Part shown: in pieces, positions 24,936 to 32,747 of the stretch
How positions within the stretch are numbered: the first letter of the stretch is position 1
How the letters are laid out: every line of letters starts with the position of its first letter
From: Clostridiaceae bacterium UBA5444
GTDB lineage: Bacteria; Bacillota; Clostridia; Clostridiales; Oxobacteraceae
Direction of reading: 5' to 3'
Assembly: GCA_002426575.1 (NCBI GenBank)
Contig: DIRE01000061.1
Location: forward strand, 1-38,071
DNA length: 38,071 bases
The notes under the pieces: generated by a model
Databases searched by the model: none
What the model saw: the letters and a program-made list of their open reading frames with translations, nothing else
What the model was told of the DNA's origin: nothing
Position numbers and translations under genes: made by a program

Positions 24936-25700
24936 TTGAATTTAAAAGCATTATGCATTTCAGATTTAGGAAGGTCAAGAGATATAAATGAAGATAGCTG
25001 TGCTTACATAAAACTAAAAGACGATGTATATTTGCTTATAGTAGCTGATGGAATGGGTGGCCACAGCGCAGGAGAGGTTGCCAGCAAAATGGCAGTAAAT
25101 TCAATCACAGACTTTTTTAGAAACAACCTTAATAATGATAAAAAACTAGATGATATTAAAAAGTTAGTCCAAGAATCTATATTAAAGGCTAATAGGGATA
25201 TTTACCAAAACTCCATTCTAAATTCTAAATACTCTGGAATGGGGACCACTGTTACATTAGCACTAATATACAAAGGTACTATGATAGTTGGACATGTTGG
25301 TGATAGCAGGGCATATTTATACAAAAAAGGGCGGCTAGAAAAGGTAACAACTGACCATTCTTTAGTTGCCGAACTTGTTAAGAATGGAACTATAACAGAG
25401 GCCGAAGCTTTGCACCATCCTCAAAAAAATATAATAACAAGAGCTCTAGGAGTCGATGAAGATATAAAGATTGATATAGTGGTACAAGAAATAGAGGAAG
25501 GAAATAGGATTTTACTTTGCACTGACGGATTATCAAATATGGTATATGACGATGAGATTGAAGAGAGACTAAAAAGCTATAAGGATATTGAAGAGGCTGC
25601 ACATGATATGGTTGACACAGCAAATAATAGAGGCGGATTTGATAATATAACTGTAATTATCGCAGAAGTAGTTAAGCTAAGTGAGGAGGTGGAGAGATGA
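24936..25700 (+). CDS. prpC: PrpC-type PP2C Ser/Thr protein phosphatase
   Basis: This soluble metal-dependent phosphatase reverses phosphorylation by PrkC. The 254-residue product starts at TTG 24936, behind AAGGAGTG. PP2C motifs appear in order: SRDINEDS (14-21), ADGMGGHSAGE with metal-binding D38, GDSRAYLY, TTDHSL, LCTDGLSN and the C-terminal DNITVI. Its stop overlaps the prkC start by 4 nt (ATGA), so the two opposing enzymes are made in a coupled manner. Confidence 0.95.
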   Translation: MNLKALCISDLGRSRDINEDSCAYIKLKDDVYLLIVADGMGGHSAGEVASKMAVNSITDFFRNNLNNDKKLDDIKKLVQESILKANRDIYQNSILNSKYSGMGTTVTLALIYKGTMIVGHVGDSRAYLYKKGRLEKVTTDHSLVAELVKNGTITEAEALHHPQKNIITRALGVDEDIKIDIVVQEIEEGNRILLCTDGLSNMVYDDEIEERLKSYKDIEEAAHDMVDTANNRGGFDNITVIIAEVVKLSEEVER

Positions 25701-27442
25701 TTGGTAAACTTTTAGGAAATAGATATGAAATTGTTGAAAAAATAGGAGAAGGTGGCATGGGACTTGTTTATAAAGCCAAATGTCATCTGCTAAACAGGTA
25801 TGTAGCCGTAAAAATATTAAAGCCAGAACTTACAGAAGATGAGGAATTTATAAATAAGTTTAGGAAGGAATCATTGTCTTCAGCCAGTTTGTCTCACCCT
25901 AATATTGTTAGTATATATGATGTAGGTGCTCAAGATGGCATTTATTATATTGTTATGGAATACGTAAATGGTAAAACTCTAAAGGAGTTAATAAAAGAGA
26001 AAGCTCCAATGGCAGCTTATGATGTTATAAACATAGCAAGACAAATATGTATAGCACTTGAACATGCTCATAGCAATAATATAATTCATAGGGATATAAA
26101 ACCACAGAATATATTAGTTACTCATGATGGAATTGTAAAGGTTGCAGATTTTGGTATTGCAAGGGTTTCTAATTCTTCTACATTGACCAACACTGGAAGT
26201 GTACTTGGTACGGCATACTATATATCTCCAGAGCAGGCAAGGGGTGGGTATGTAGACGAAAAGACAGATATTTATTCTCTTGGTATTGTTATGTACGAAA
26301 TGGCAACAGGCAAGGTGCCTTTCGACGGGGAAAGCCCTGTTACTGTTGCTTTAAAGCATTTGCAGGAAGAGCCAATGAAGCCTTCTGAACTAAATGAAAA
26401 TATCCCTCCTGCACTTGAGGGTATAATATTAAAATGTCTGGCAAAGAATCCAGCTTCAAGATATGAATCTGCTACAGAGCTTATTAAGGATCTTGACAGG
26501 GCATCACAAAATCCTAATTCTACCGTTAAAATGGAATGGGAAGATCCAAATAATATGACAAAGGTTATGCCTATTATCAATAATGAAGGCATAAATAATA
26601 ATGATTACGATGACGATGATGGTGATGAAGATATACCCATCGATAAAAAGAAGAAGAAAAAGGTAAATAAGGGTCTTATTGCAGCGTTTGTAATTATTTT
26701 TGCGGCTGTTGCAGTTGGGGCAATATTTGCCTATTTAAAGGGAATGGAAGCCAATAAGCCAATACCTATACCCAATATTGAAGGGCAGCAAGAGGAAGTA
26801 GCAAAAAAGATGCTTGAAGATGTTGGACTTTATATGGAAGTTAAGGAAACTGTAAATGATGATGAAATAGCTAAGGGGATTGTAATGAAGTCATACCCAG
26901 ATGTAGGGTTTCCAGTGAAAAAAGGATTTACGGTTAAGGTTAAAGTAAGTGCAGGACCTAAAATGGTTACAATACCTAATATTATAAATAGTACCGTGGA
27001 TGAGGCTGAGCTTACCCTTAACTCTTCAGGTTTATCTATAGGTGAAAGGTATGAAATGAATAATGATAAGATAGAAAAGGGTAAAATATTTAAACAAGAG
27101 CCTAATGCAGAAGGACAATTAATTGCAGGAGGAAAAGTAGATATATATATAAGTAAAGGACCTGAAATAAAGGTAGTTCCCGTACCTAATCTATTAGGAG
27201 ACGACATAGAAAAGGTAAAGAAAAAGCTAGAGAAAGCAGGATTAGAGCTTGGAGAGGTGCTTACAGATACAGATTTAAACCAAAAGGATAATGTGGTAAT
27301 TAAGCAGAGTCCTAAGGAAGACATGGAAGTTAGAGAAGGAAGCCCAATTACTGTGTGGATAAATAAATTACCAGAGGTTACCCCAACTCCAACCCCAACA
27401 CCTACTGAACCGCCTGATAAAAAAGAGGGAGAACAGCAGTAA
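25697..27442 (+). CDS. prkC: PrkC-type PASTA-domain Ser/Thr protein kinase
   Basis: This membrane kinase senses peptidoglycan fragments and regulates wall synthesis, germination and growth. The 581-residue protein has a cytosolic kinase domain with GEGGMG (18-23), VAVKIL (K39), HRDIKPQN with catalytic D133, and DFG (151-153). An acidic-then-basic juxtamembrane stretch (about 303-325) leads to one membrane segment (326-347). Three extracellular PASTA repeats (about 356-420, 424-492, 495-560) follow, then a Thr-Pro-rich tail. No key residue is missing. Confidence 0.96.
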   Translation: MIGKLLGNRYEIVEKIGEGGMGLVYKAKCHLLNRYVAVKILKPELTEDEEFINKFRKESLSSASLSHPNIVSIYDVGAQDGIYYIVMEYVNGKTLKELIKEKAPMAAYDVINIARQICIALEHAHSNNIIHRDIKPQNILVTHDGIVKVADFGIARVSNSSTLTNTGSVLGTAYYISPEQARGGYVDEKTDIYSLGIVMYEMATGKVPFDGESPVTVALKHLQEEPMKPSELNENIPPALEGIILKCLAKNPASRYESATELIKDLDRASQNPNSTVKMEWEDPNNMTKVMPIINNEGINNNDYDDDDGDEDIPIDKKKKKKVNKGLIAAFVIIFAAVAVGAIFAYLKGMEANKPIPIPNIEGQQEEVAKKMLEDVGLYMEVKETVNDDEIAKGIVMKSYPDVGFPVKKGFTVKVKVSAGPKMVTIPNIINSTVDEAELTLNSSGLSIGERYEMNNDKIEKGKIFKQEPNAEGQLIAGGKVDIYISKGPEIKVVPVPNLLGDDIEKVKKKLEKAGLELGEVLTDTDLNQKDNVVIKQSPKEDMEVREGSPITVWINKLPEVTPTPTPTPTEPPDKKEGEQQ

Positions 27443-27465
27443 TATAAGGAATCAAAGGAGGATAT

Positions 27466-28341
27466 ATGATTCAGGGTACAATTGTTAAAGGAATAGGTGG
27501 GTTTTATTACGTAAAGACTGCAGATAGAGTAATTGAATGTAGGGCAAGAGGCAAATTTAGAAATCAAAATATTGTTCCCCTTGTAGGGGATAAGGTCGAT
27601 GTTAGAATAGACGGAGAAAATGGATTAATAGACTCTATTGAGCCAAGAAAATCTGAGCTAAAAAGGCCTTCCATAGCAAATGCGGATCAAGCATTAATAG
27701 TTTTTGCCGCTGCAAAGCCTGAACCTAGTTTTTCTCTTTTAGATAAACTTTTGGTGACATCATCCTATAATCATATAAATCCTATTATATGCATAAATAA
27801 GGTTGAGATGGTAGACATAAGCACAATACAAGAGATGATGAAACCGTATAAAATGGCTGGTTATAATATAATCTATACTAGTGCAAAATATGATATTGGT
27901 ATAGATAAATTAAAGGAAAACTTAAATGATGTAATAACTGTATTTGCAGGACCTTCAGGAGTGGGTAAAACCACTCTATTAAACAGGGTTATACCATCAT
28001 TTAATGCAAAAACAGGGGATATAAGCAAAAAAACAGAAAGAGGCAAGCATACAACAAGACATGTAGAGCTTATTGAACTTGAGGATGGCGGATTTATGGC
28101 AGATACGCCAGGGTTTAGCTCCTTAGATATAGATGATATTGATAGGGAAAGTATTCAATATCTTTATCCTGAGTTTTTAGATTTAATAGGAAAATGTAAA
28201 TTTACTGACTGCTCTCACATAAGCGAACCCAAATGTGCTATTAAAGATGCAGTAGAAAATAATATTATTGATATAAGAAGATACAATTCATATGTAAATA
28301 TGTATAAAGATACGTTTAAGTTAGGGGGAAAATATAAATGA
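27466..28341 (+). CDS. rsgA: Ribosome small-subunit maturation GTPase
   Basis: RsgA (YloQ/CpgA) assists late 30S maturation. The 291-residue protein has an N-terminal OB domain (1-65), a circularly permuted GTPase domain with the G4-like motif NKVE (111-114) before the P-loop GPSGVGKT (162-169), and DTPGF (213-217). A C-terminal zinc knuckle uses C244, C249, H251 and C257. The G4 motif reads NKVE, where NKxD is usual. It overlaps rpe by 4 nt (ATGA). Confidence 0.95.
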   Translation: MIQGTIVKGIGGFYYVKTADRVIECRARGKFRNQNIVPLVGDKVDVRIDGENGLIDSIEPRKSELKRPSIANADQALIVFAAAKPEPSFSLLDKLLVTSSYNHINPIICINKVEMVDISTIQEMMKPYKMAGYNIIYTSAKYDIGIDKLKENLNDVITVFAGPSGVGKTTLLNRVIPSFNAKTGDISKKTERGKHTTRHVELIELEDGGFMADTPGFSSLDIDDIDRESIQYLYPEFLDLIGKCKFTDCSHISEPKCAIKDAVENNIIDIRRYNSYVNMYKDTFKLGGKYK

Positions 28342-28982
28342 TAAAGGTTGCACCATCAATATTATCAGCTAATTTTTCTAATCTGGCAAATGAAGTAGAT
28401 AAAGTTGAAAAGGCTGGAGCTGATATATTGCACATTGATATAATGGATGGCCATTTTGTACCTAATATAACTATGGGACCACCAATTGTTGCATCTTTGC
28501 GTGAAAAGACGTCTCTTCCTTTTGATGTGCATCTTATGATATCTGAACCAGATAAATTTATTGATGACTTTGTAAAGGCTGGGGCAGATATTATTTGTGT
28601 ACATCAGGAAGCATGTACTCATTTAAATAGAACCATATATAATATTAAAGATCGTGGAATAAAAGCTGCTGTTGCATTAAACCCTGCAACATCTTTGTCT
28701 ACTCTTGATTATGTTTTAGACGATATTGACATGATTCTTTTGATGACTGTAAATCCAGGATTTGGAGGCCAGGCATTTATAAAGTCTATGGTAAATAAAA
28801 TATCTGATCTAAAAAAGATAGTGGACGAGAAAAAGCTAATACTAGATATAGAGGTTGATGGAGGAATAAATGGAGACAATGTGAAAGATGTTATTGCAGC
28901 TGGCGCAAATGTTATTGTTGCAGGATCATATATATATAAAGCAAAAGATATAAAAGGGGCAATTGATAGTTTGAGAATTTAA
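28338..28982 (+). CDS. rpe: Ribulose-phosphate 3-epimerase
   Basis: It interconverts ribulose-5-phosphate and xylulose-5-phosphate in the pentose phosphate pathway. The 214-residue TIM-barrel product carries APSILSANF (5-13), HIDIMDG with H32 and D34, and FDVHLMI (H65). NPGFGGQ and VDGGI with the second catalytic aspartate follow. It overlaps rsgA by 4 nt. GGGGGAAAA inside the rsgA end is its ribosome binding site. Confidence 0.95.
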   Translation: MIKVAPSILSANFSNLANEVDKVEKAGADILHIDIMDGHFVPNITMGPPIVASLREKTSLPFDVHLMISEPDKFIDDFVKAGADIICVHQEACTHLNRTIYNIKDRGIKAAVALNPATSLSTLDYVLDDIDMILLMTVNPGFGGQAFIKSMVNKISDLKKIVDEKKLILDIEVDGGINGDNVKDVIAAGANVIVAGSYIYKAKDIKGAIDSLRI

Positions 28983-29004
28983 AAGCCTAGAAGCTGGTGA
29001 AAAT

Positions 29005-29640
29005 ATGAAAGCAGTAGTTGTATCTAATGGAGATATAAAGGATATAAACCTTGCAAAGTATATTTTAAGGGACAGCAGCATCATAATTGCTGCAGATGGT
29101 GGAGCAAGACACATATTAAACTCTGGCTTTATGCCTGATGCATTAATTGGGGACCTTGATTCTGTAGATAAAGAGACCCTCGATAAAATAAAGGCAAGCC
29201 ATTGCACCATAGTAAAATATCCTAGAGAAAAGGATTATACAGACACCCAAATAGCAATAGATTATGCAATAGAAAAAAAGGCAGATGAGATAACATTCCT
29301 AGGCTGTATAGGGGATAGGATAGATCATTCTCTAGCTAATATATTTCTGCTTGTTAAGCTTATAAAACAAGGAATTAAGGCTTGTATAGTAAATGAAAAG
29401 AACACCATATACATAACTTGTGATTTTATAAAGCTTGATGGTAAAATAGGGGATTTGTTATCCTTAATACCTGTAGGCGGCGATGTAACAGGAATCTGTA
29501 CAAAGGGACTTAAATACGGACTTGAAGGAAAGACCATAAAGATGGGAGAACCTCTTGGTATATCAAATGTATTTATAGATAATACAATAGAGGTTAAAAT
29601 AGAGTCTGGGTATCTGCTTGTAATTTTATCAAAAGATTAA
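29005..29640 (+). CDS. thiN: Thiamine diphosphokinase
   Basis: It makes thiamine diphosphate from thiamine and ATP. The 211-residue product contains ADGGARHILNSGFMPDALIG (about 30-49), GDLDSVD, the acidic KDYTDTQIAIDYA and GCIGDRIDHSLAN, all typical of ThiN. The start follows GGTGAAA, a weaker site than its neighbours have. It is the last gene of the rsmB-to-thiN series and is followed by a very strong terminator. Confidence 0.93.
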   Translation: MKAVVVSNGDIKDINLAKYILRDSSIIIAADGGARHILNSGFMPDALIGDLDSVDKETLDKIKASHCTIVKYPREKDYTDTQIAIDYAIEKKADEITFLGCIGDRIDHSLANIFLLVKLIKQGIKACIVNEKNTIYITCDFIKLDGKIGDLLSLIPVGGDVTGICTKGLKYGLEGKTIKMGEPLGISNVFIDNTIEVKIESGYLLVILSKD

Positions 29641-29658
29641 TATTAATTCTAGAATAAT

Positions 29659-29716
29659 AAAAAAAGGTATGAAATATTACAATTTATAGATTGTGATATT
29701 TCATACCTTTTTTTAT
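29659..29716. terminator. 25-bp terminator after thiN
   Basis: 29659-29683 pairs with 29690-29714 over 25 positions, with one G-T wobble and a 6-nt loop. A-run on the left and T-run on the right make it active on both strands. Confidence 0.92.
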
Positions 29717-29834
29717 TAGGTTATATTTTAATACAGTATAAAATAAATAATAAATTATTTAAAATGAGCAAATTGTTACTACAAGAATAATATGATATAA
29801 AAGGTATATTTATAAGGGGGAAGGTGTGCGGTGT

Positions 29835-29993
29835 ATGGGGCTCTTTTTTAAAGGCAAAAGATTATTAGGAATTATGCTTATATGTCTTGGTACAGGAATT
29901 TTAATGGTATTAATACTTCCATTTTGGGGTTGGCTCGCTATTGCAAGCATATGTATAATCTGTGCTGGATGGTTCATTATGAGGAAAATATAA
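29835..29993 (+). CDS. 52-aa membrane microprotein upstream of spoVM
   Basis: This is a short open frame starting MGLFFKGKRLLGI. A basic head (K6, K8, R9) is followed by two hydrophobic segments, about 10-29 and 32-48, split by a PFWGW turn, and it ends MRKI. AGGGGGAAGG lies about 10 nt before ATG. It ends 18 nt before spoVM. It is therefore probably co-transcribed with spoVM and may belong to the spore programme. No family is recognised with confidence. Confidence 0.65.
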   Translation: MGLFFKGKRLLGIMLICLGTGILMVLILPFWGWLAIASICIICAGWFIMRKI

Positions 29994-30011
29994 AGGAAAG
30001 GCAGTGGTTAA

Positions 30012-30083
30012 GTGAAGATAATGGTTCTAAAACTTCCCAAATTTCTTGGAAAATTAATAAAGAGGTTTCTTAGAAAAAACTAA
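30012..30083 (+). CDS. spoVM: SpoVM, spore coat-anchoring peptide
   Basis: This is a 23-residue peptide, MKIMVLKLPKFLGKLIKRF followed by LRKN, starting at GTG 30012. It keeps the SpoVM core KLPKFLG including the key proline (P9), and has the amphipathic, positively charged pattern expected. In B. subtilis SpoVM (26 aa) recognises the convex forespore membrane and helps SpoIVA assemble the coat. Location between the thiN region and rpmB matches B. subtilis gene order. AAAGGAAAGG lies 9-10 nt upstream; ATG 30021 is a less likely start. Confidence 0.85.
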   Translation: MKIMVLKLPKFLGKLIKRFLRKN

Positions 30084-30092
30084 GGCACACAC

Positions 30093-30136
30093 GGGAACGC
30101 GTTTTACAAAATCATTGTATTTAAAAATGCGTTCCC
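30093..30136. terminator. Hairpin between convergent spoVM and rpmB
   Basis: GGGAACGC (30093-30100) pairs with GCGTTCCC (30129-30136). The stem goes on through a G-T pair and TTTT/AAAA, then ACAA/TTGT after a bulge. No T-run follows on either strand, so it is a putative bidirectional stop or RNA 3'-end stabiliser. Confidence 0.5.
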
Positions 30137-30151
30137 AACCTTTGAACAAAT

Positions 30152-30343
30152 TTATATAGCTCTTTGTACCTTACCGGAACGTAAGCATCTTGTACATACT
30201 CTTATAGTTTTTGGGGTACCATTTACTATTGCCCTAACCCTCATTAAATTTGGTGCCCAAGTCCTATTAGACTTTCTGTGGGAATGACTGTATTGAATTC
30301 CATAAGATACTCCCTTATTACAAATATCACATTTTCTTGCCAT
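30152..30343 (-). CDS. rpmB: Large ribosomal subunit protein bL28 (zinc-binding form)
   Basis: The 63-residue protein starts at ATG 30341-30343 behind GGGAGGTG. The frame runs open to 30415, but that would bury the ribosome binding site. It shows MARKCDICNKG, SHSHRKSNRTW and VCTRCLRSGKVQRAI. Four cysteines (C5, C8, C50, C53) make it the zinc-binding (C+) paralogue type. It is the only minus-strand gene between spoVM and asp23. Confidence 0.95.
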   Translation of the reverse strand: MARKCDICNKGVSYGIQYSHSHRKSNRTWAPNLMRVRAIVNGTPKTIRVCTRCLRSGKVQRAI

Positions 30344-30405
30344 ATAAAACACCTCCCTCGGTAACAAACATAACAAATGATATTTACAGTATTCAAACAT
30401 ATGAT

Positions 30406-30435
30406 ATTTTATCACATTAATACAGCTATAATCAA
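30406..30435 (-). promoter_or_regulatory. Likely promoter of rpmB
   Basis: On the minus strand TTGATT (30435-30430), an 18-nt spacer and TAAAAT (30411-30406) are preceded by an extended -10 TGA. It is about 60 nt upstream of ATG. Confidence 0.6.
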
Positions 30436-30565
30436 CTATAATATATAATGCATATAATAAATTTATATTTTTGTACTATATTCTAGTTAAAAACCTATAA
30501 TATATAATATACTGTGATATAATAATATATACTATTACTAATATATAACTAATGTATTTAAATTC

Positions 30566-30594
30566 TTGAATTATAAATATTAATAAGTTAAAAT
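30566..30594 (+). promoter_or_regulatory. Likely promoter of the asp23-fakA operon
   Basis: TTGAAT (30566-30571), a 17-nt spacer and TAAAAT (30589-30594) lie about 67 nt before the start codon. Confidence 0.65.
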
Positions 30595-30660
30595 AGATAT
30601 TAGTGTTTAGTGCTTGTTGTACTGAAATATTATATATCAATTAGAGGGGGAGGTCAATCC

Positions 30661-31011
30661 ATGACAGGTAAGCTGGAAAACAAATTAGGACATATTTCTA
30701 TTTCTGATGACGTACTGGCAAATATAGCAGGAGTAGCGACTATGGAATGCTATGGAGTTGTTGGGATGTCATCTAAAAGAGCAACAGATGGCCTTGTTGA
30801 GCTCCTAAAGATGGAAAACCTTAGCAAAGGTGTTAAGGTAACAGCTGATAATGATGAACTTTCCGTTGAACTTTTTATAATAGTAGAATATGGAACGAAG
30901 ATATCAGTTATCGCAAATAACATAATACAAAAGGTAAAGTATACCCTAGAGAATTTAACAGGGTTAAAAGTAAACAAAGTTGTAGTTAGTGTACAAGGGG
31001 TTAGAGTTTAG
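30661..31011 (+). CDS. Asp23/Gls24 (YloU) family protein
   Basis: The family groups envelope-stress-linked proteins whose members are membrane-attached or act with fatty-acid kinase. I start at ATG 30661, because GGGGGAGGT lies 8 nt upstream; the frame extends 17 codons further. The 116-residue protein has GHISISDDVLANIAGVATME (10-29), a region typical of Asp23/Gls24. The fakA-like gene starts 20 nt downstream, as yloU-yloV do in B. subtilis. Confidence 0.92.
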   Translation: MTGKLENKLGHISISDDVLANIAGVATMECYGVVGMSSKRATDGLVELLKMENLSKGVKVTADNDELSVELFIIVEYGTKISVIANNIIQKVKYTLENLTGLKVNKVVVSVQGVRV

Positions 31012-31031
31012 TTATAGGGGAGGTACTTAAC

Positions 31032-32672
31032 TTGGAGTTGTTAAGCATAGATGGAGAACTTCTAACAAGGATGATTGTTTCCGCAGCTAATAGTCTCGAA
31101 AGCAACAAAATAGCAGTAAATTCTCTTAATGTTTTTCCTGTTCCTGATGGAGATACAGGTACTAATATGTCTATGACAATGTCAGCAGCTGTTAAAGAAA
31201 TGAAATCAGCTAATGCTAGTACACCTGAAGACATTGCAGAGGCAGTTGCTAACGGTTCTCTAATGGGAGCAAGGGGAAATTCAGGAGTAATTCTATCTCA
31301 GCTATTTAGAGGTTTTGCAAAAGGAATTAAAGAAAATAAGGAATTAAATTGCAAAAATCTTGCATTGGCACTTAAAGAAGGAGCTAATACAGCATACAAA
31401 GCTGTAATGAAACCAACCGAGGGTACAATACTAACAGTTGCAAGAGAGACTGCTGATAAAGCAATTGAGTTATCAAAGAATATACAGGATGTACCTACAT
31501 TAATGAACCAGGTCTTTGATTACGCAAACGTAGTGCTTGATAAAACACCGGATATGTTGCCAGTATTAAAAAAAGCTGGAGTTGTAGATGCCGGCGGTAA
31601 AGGTCTTATCTATATTTATAAAGGAATGGTTGATGTAATCAATGGCAAAGAAGTAGAATACAGTGAAACAGTTGATGAACTTATACAAGATAAGGGCGTT
31701 TCTGTAGGTCATACATCAGAGGAAACAGATATAAAATATGGATATTGTACTGAATTTATAGTAAAATCAAAAGATGCTGATATTGACAAATTTAGAGATT
31801 ATTTATCAACTATCGGAGATTCATTAATCGTAGTTGGAAGTAGCGATATTATAAAGGTTCATTTTCACACTAATGAACCAGGAGTTGCTTTAACTTCAGC
31901 TCTTGAGCTTGGTGAGCTTGTGAAGGTTAAGGTTGATAACATGAGAGAGCAGCACAGAACGCTACTAAATGAAAAAGAAATGCATATGGAAGAGCCGGCA
32001 GTAGAAGAAGAAGAGAAACAAGCTGGATTAATAACAGTTGCAATGGGAGAAGGAATTAGGGATGTATTTATGGATCTAGGCGCTGATGAGGTTATAGAGG
32101 GCGGCCAGACAATGAATCCTAGTACTGAAGATATACTTCATGCCATAAAGAAAGTAAATGCATCTGATATATATATATTACCTAACAATGGCAATATACT
32201 TCTTGCTGCAAAACAGGCTGCTTCAATGTCAGAAAAAAATGTTATTGTAATACCAACCAAAAGTATTCCCCAAGGTATTGCTGCATTAACTGTATTCAAC
32301 CCCGACAGTAGCAGTGATGAAAACGAGGAAATTATGGTTTCTACAATAAATTATGTAAAAACAGGTCAGGTAACCTATGCAGTTAGGAATACGACATATG
32401 ATGATAAAGAAATAAATGAAGGCGACATTTTAGGATTAGTAGATGGAAAAATAAATAATACAGGTAAAGACATAAATGATGTAACTGAATCCTTAATAAT
32501 GGATATGGTATCAGAAGATGATGAATTAATTACAATTTTTTATGGGAATGATATTGAAAAAGAGGACGTTGATAAATTGCTAGAAAACGTACATGAAAAG
32601 TTCCCAGATTGTGATATACAATCCCATAATGGAGGGCAGCCATTGTATTATTATATAATTTCTGTTGAATGA
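31032..32672 (+). CDS. fakA: FakA-like DAK/DhaL-domain fatty acid kinase ATPase subunit
   Basis: FakA binds ATP and phosphorylates fatty acids carried by FakB, feeding exogenous fatty acids into phospholipid. The 546-residue protein starts at TTG 31032 behind GGGGAGGT. The N-terminal DhaL domain (about 1-200) has metal-binding DGDTGTNM (39-46) and GARGNSGVILSQ. A central DAK1-like region and a C-terminal DegV-like (EDD) domain of about 310-546 follow. FakB is not seen here. A perfect terminator follows at 32691. Confidence 0.92.
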   Translation: MELLSIDGELLTRMIVSAANSLESNKIAVNSLNVFPVPDGDTGTNMSMTMSAAVKEMKSANASTPEDIAEAVANGSLMGARGNSGVILSQLFRGFAKGIKENKELNCKNLALALKEGANTAYKAVMKPTEGTILTVARETADKAIELSKNIQDVPTLMNQVFDYANVVLDKTPDMLPVLKKAGVVDAGGKGLIYIYKGMVDVINGKEVEYSETVDELIQDKGVSVGHTSEETDIKYGYCTEFIVKSKDADIDKFRDYLSTIGDSLIVVGSSDIIKVHFHTNEPGVALTSALELGELVKVKVDNMREQHRTLLNEKEMHMEEPAVEEEEKQAGLITVAMGEGIRDVFMDLGADEVIEGGQTMNPSTEDILHAIKKVNASDIYILPNNGNILLAAKQAASMSEKNVIVIPTKSIPQGIAALTVFNPDSSSDENEEIMVSTINYVKTGQVTYAVRNTTYDDKEINEGDILGLVDGKINNTGKDINDVTESLIMDMVSEDDELITIFYGNDIEKEDVDKLLENVHEKFPDCDIQSHNGGQPLYYYIISVE

Positions 32673-32690
32673 TTTATAGTGTCTATATAG

Positions 32691-32716
32691 AAAACCGGCT
32701 TAATAGCCGGTTTTTT
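32691..32716 (+). terminator. Terminator after the fakA-like gene
   Basis: A perfect 10-bp stem, AAAACCGGCT (32691-32700) with AGCCGGTTTT (32705-32714), has the loop TAAT and is followed by TT. Confidence 0.9.
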
Positions 32717-32747
32717 AAAATAGTAAATATATAATATAGGTGATTTT

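Larger units (their letters stand above)
30344..30660. other. AT-rich divergent intergenic region between rpmB and the Asp23-like gene
   Basis: There is no credible open frame. It contains one promoter facing each way (see the next two entries). The middle part (about 30440-30550) is almost pure A/T with alternating TATA stretches and carries no other visible signal. Confidence 0.6.

Noticed and set aside
26830..27567. A 245-aa minus-strand open frame antisense to prkC
   Set aside because: It mirrors the PASTA-coding sequence, lacks a ribosome binding site and resembles no family.
29882..30073. A 63-aa + strand open frame across the microprotein and spoVM
   Set aside because: It overlaps both short genes in another frame, has no ribosome binding site and an unlikely composition; spoVM and the 52-aa frame are better supported.
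30152..30415. An extended rpmB start adding 24 residues
   Set aside because: The extension contains the GGGAGGTG ribosome binding site, and MARKCDIC at 30343 is the known bL28 N-terminus.
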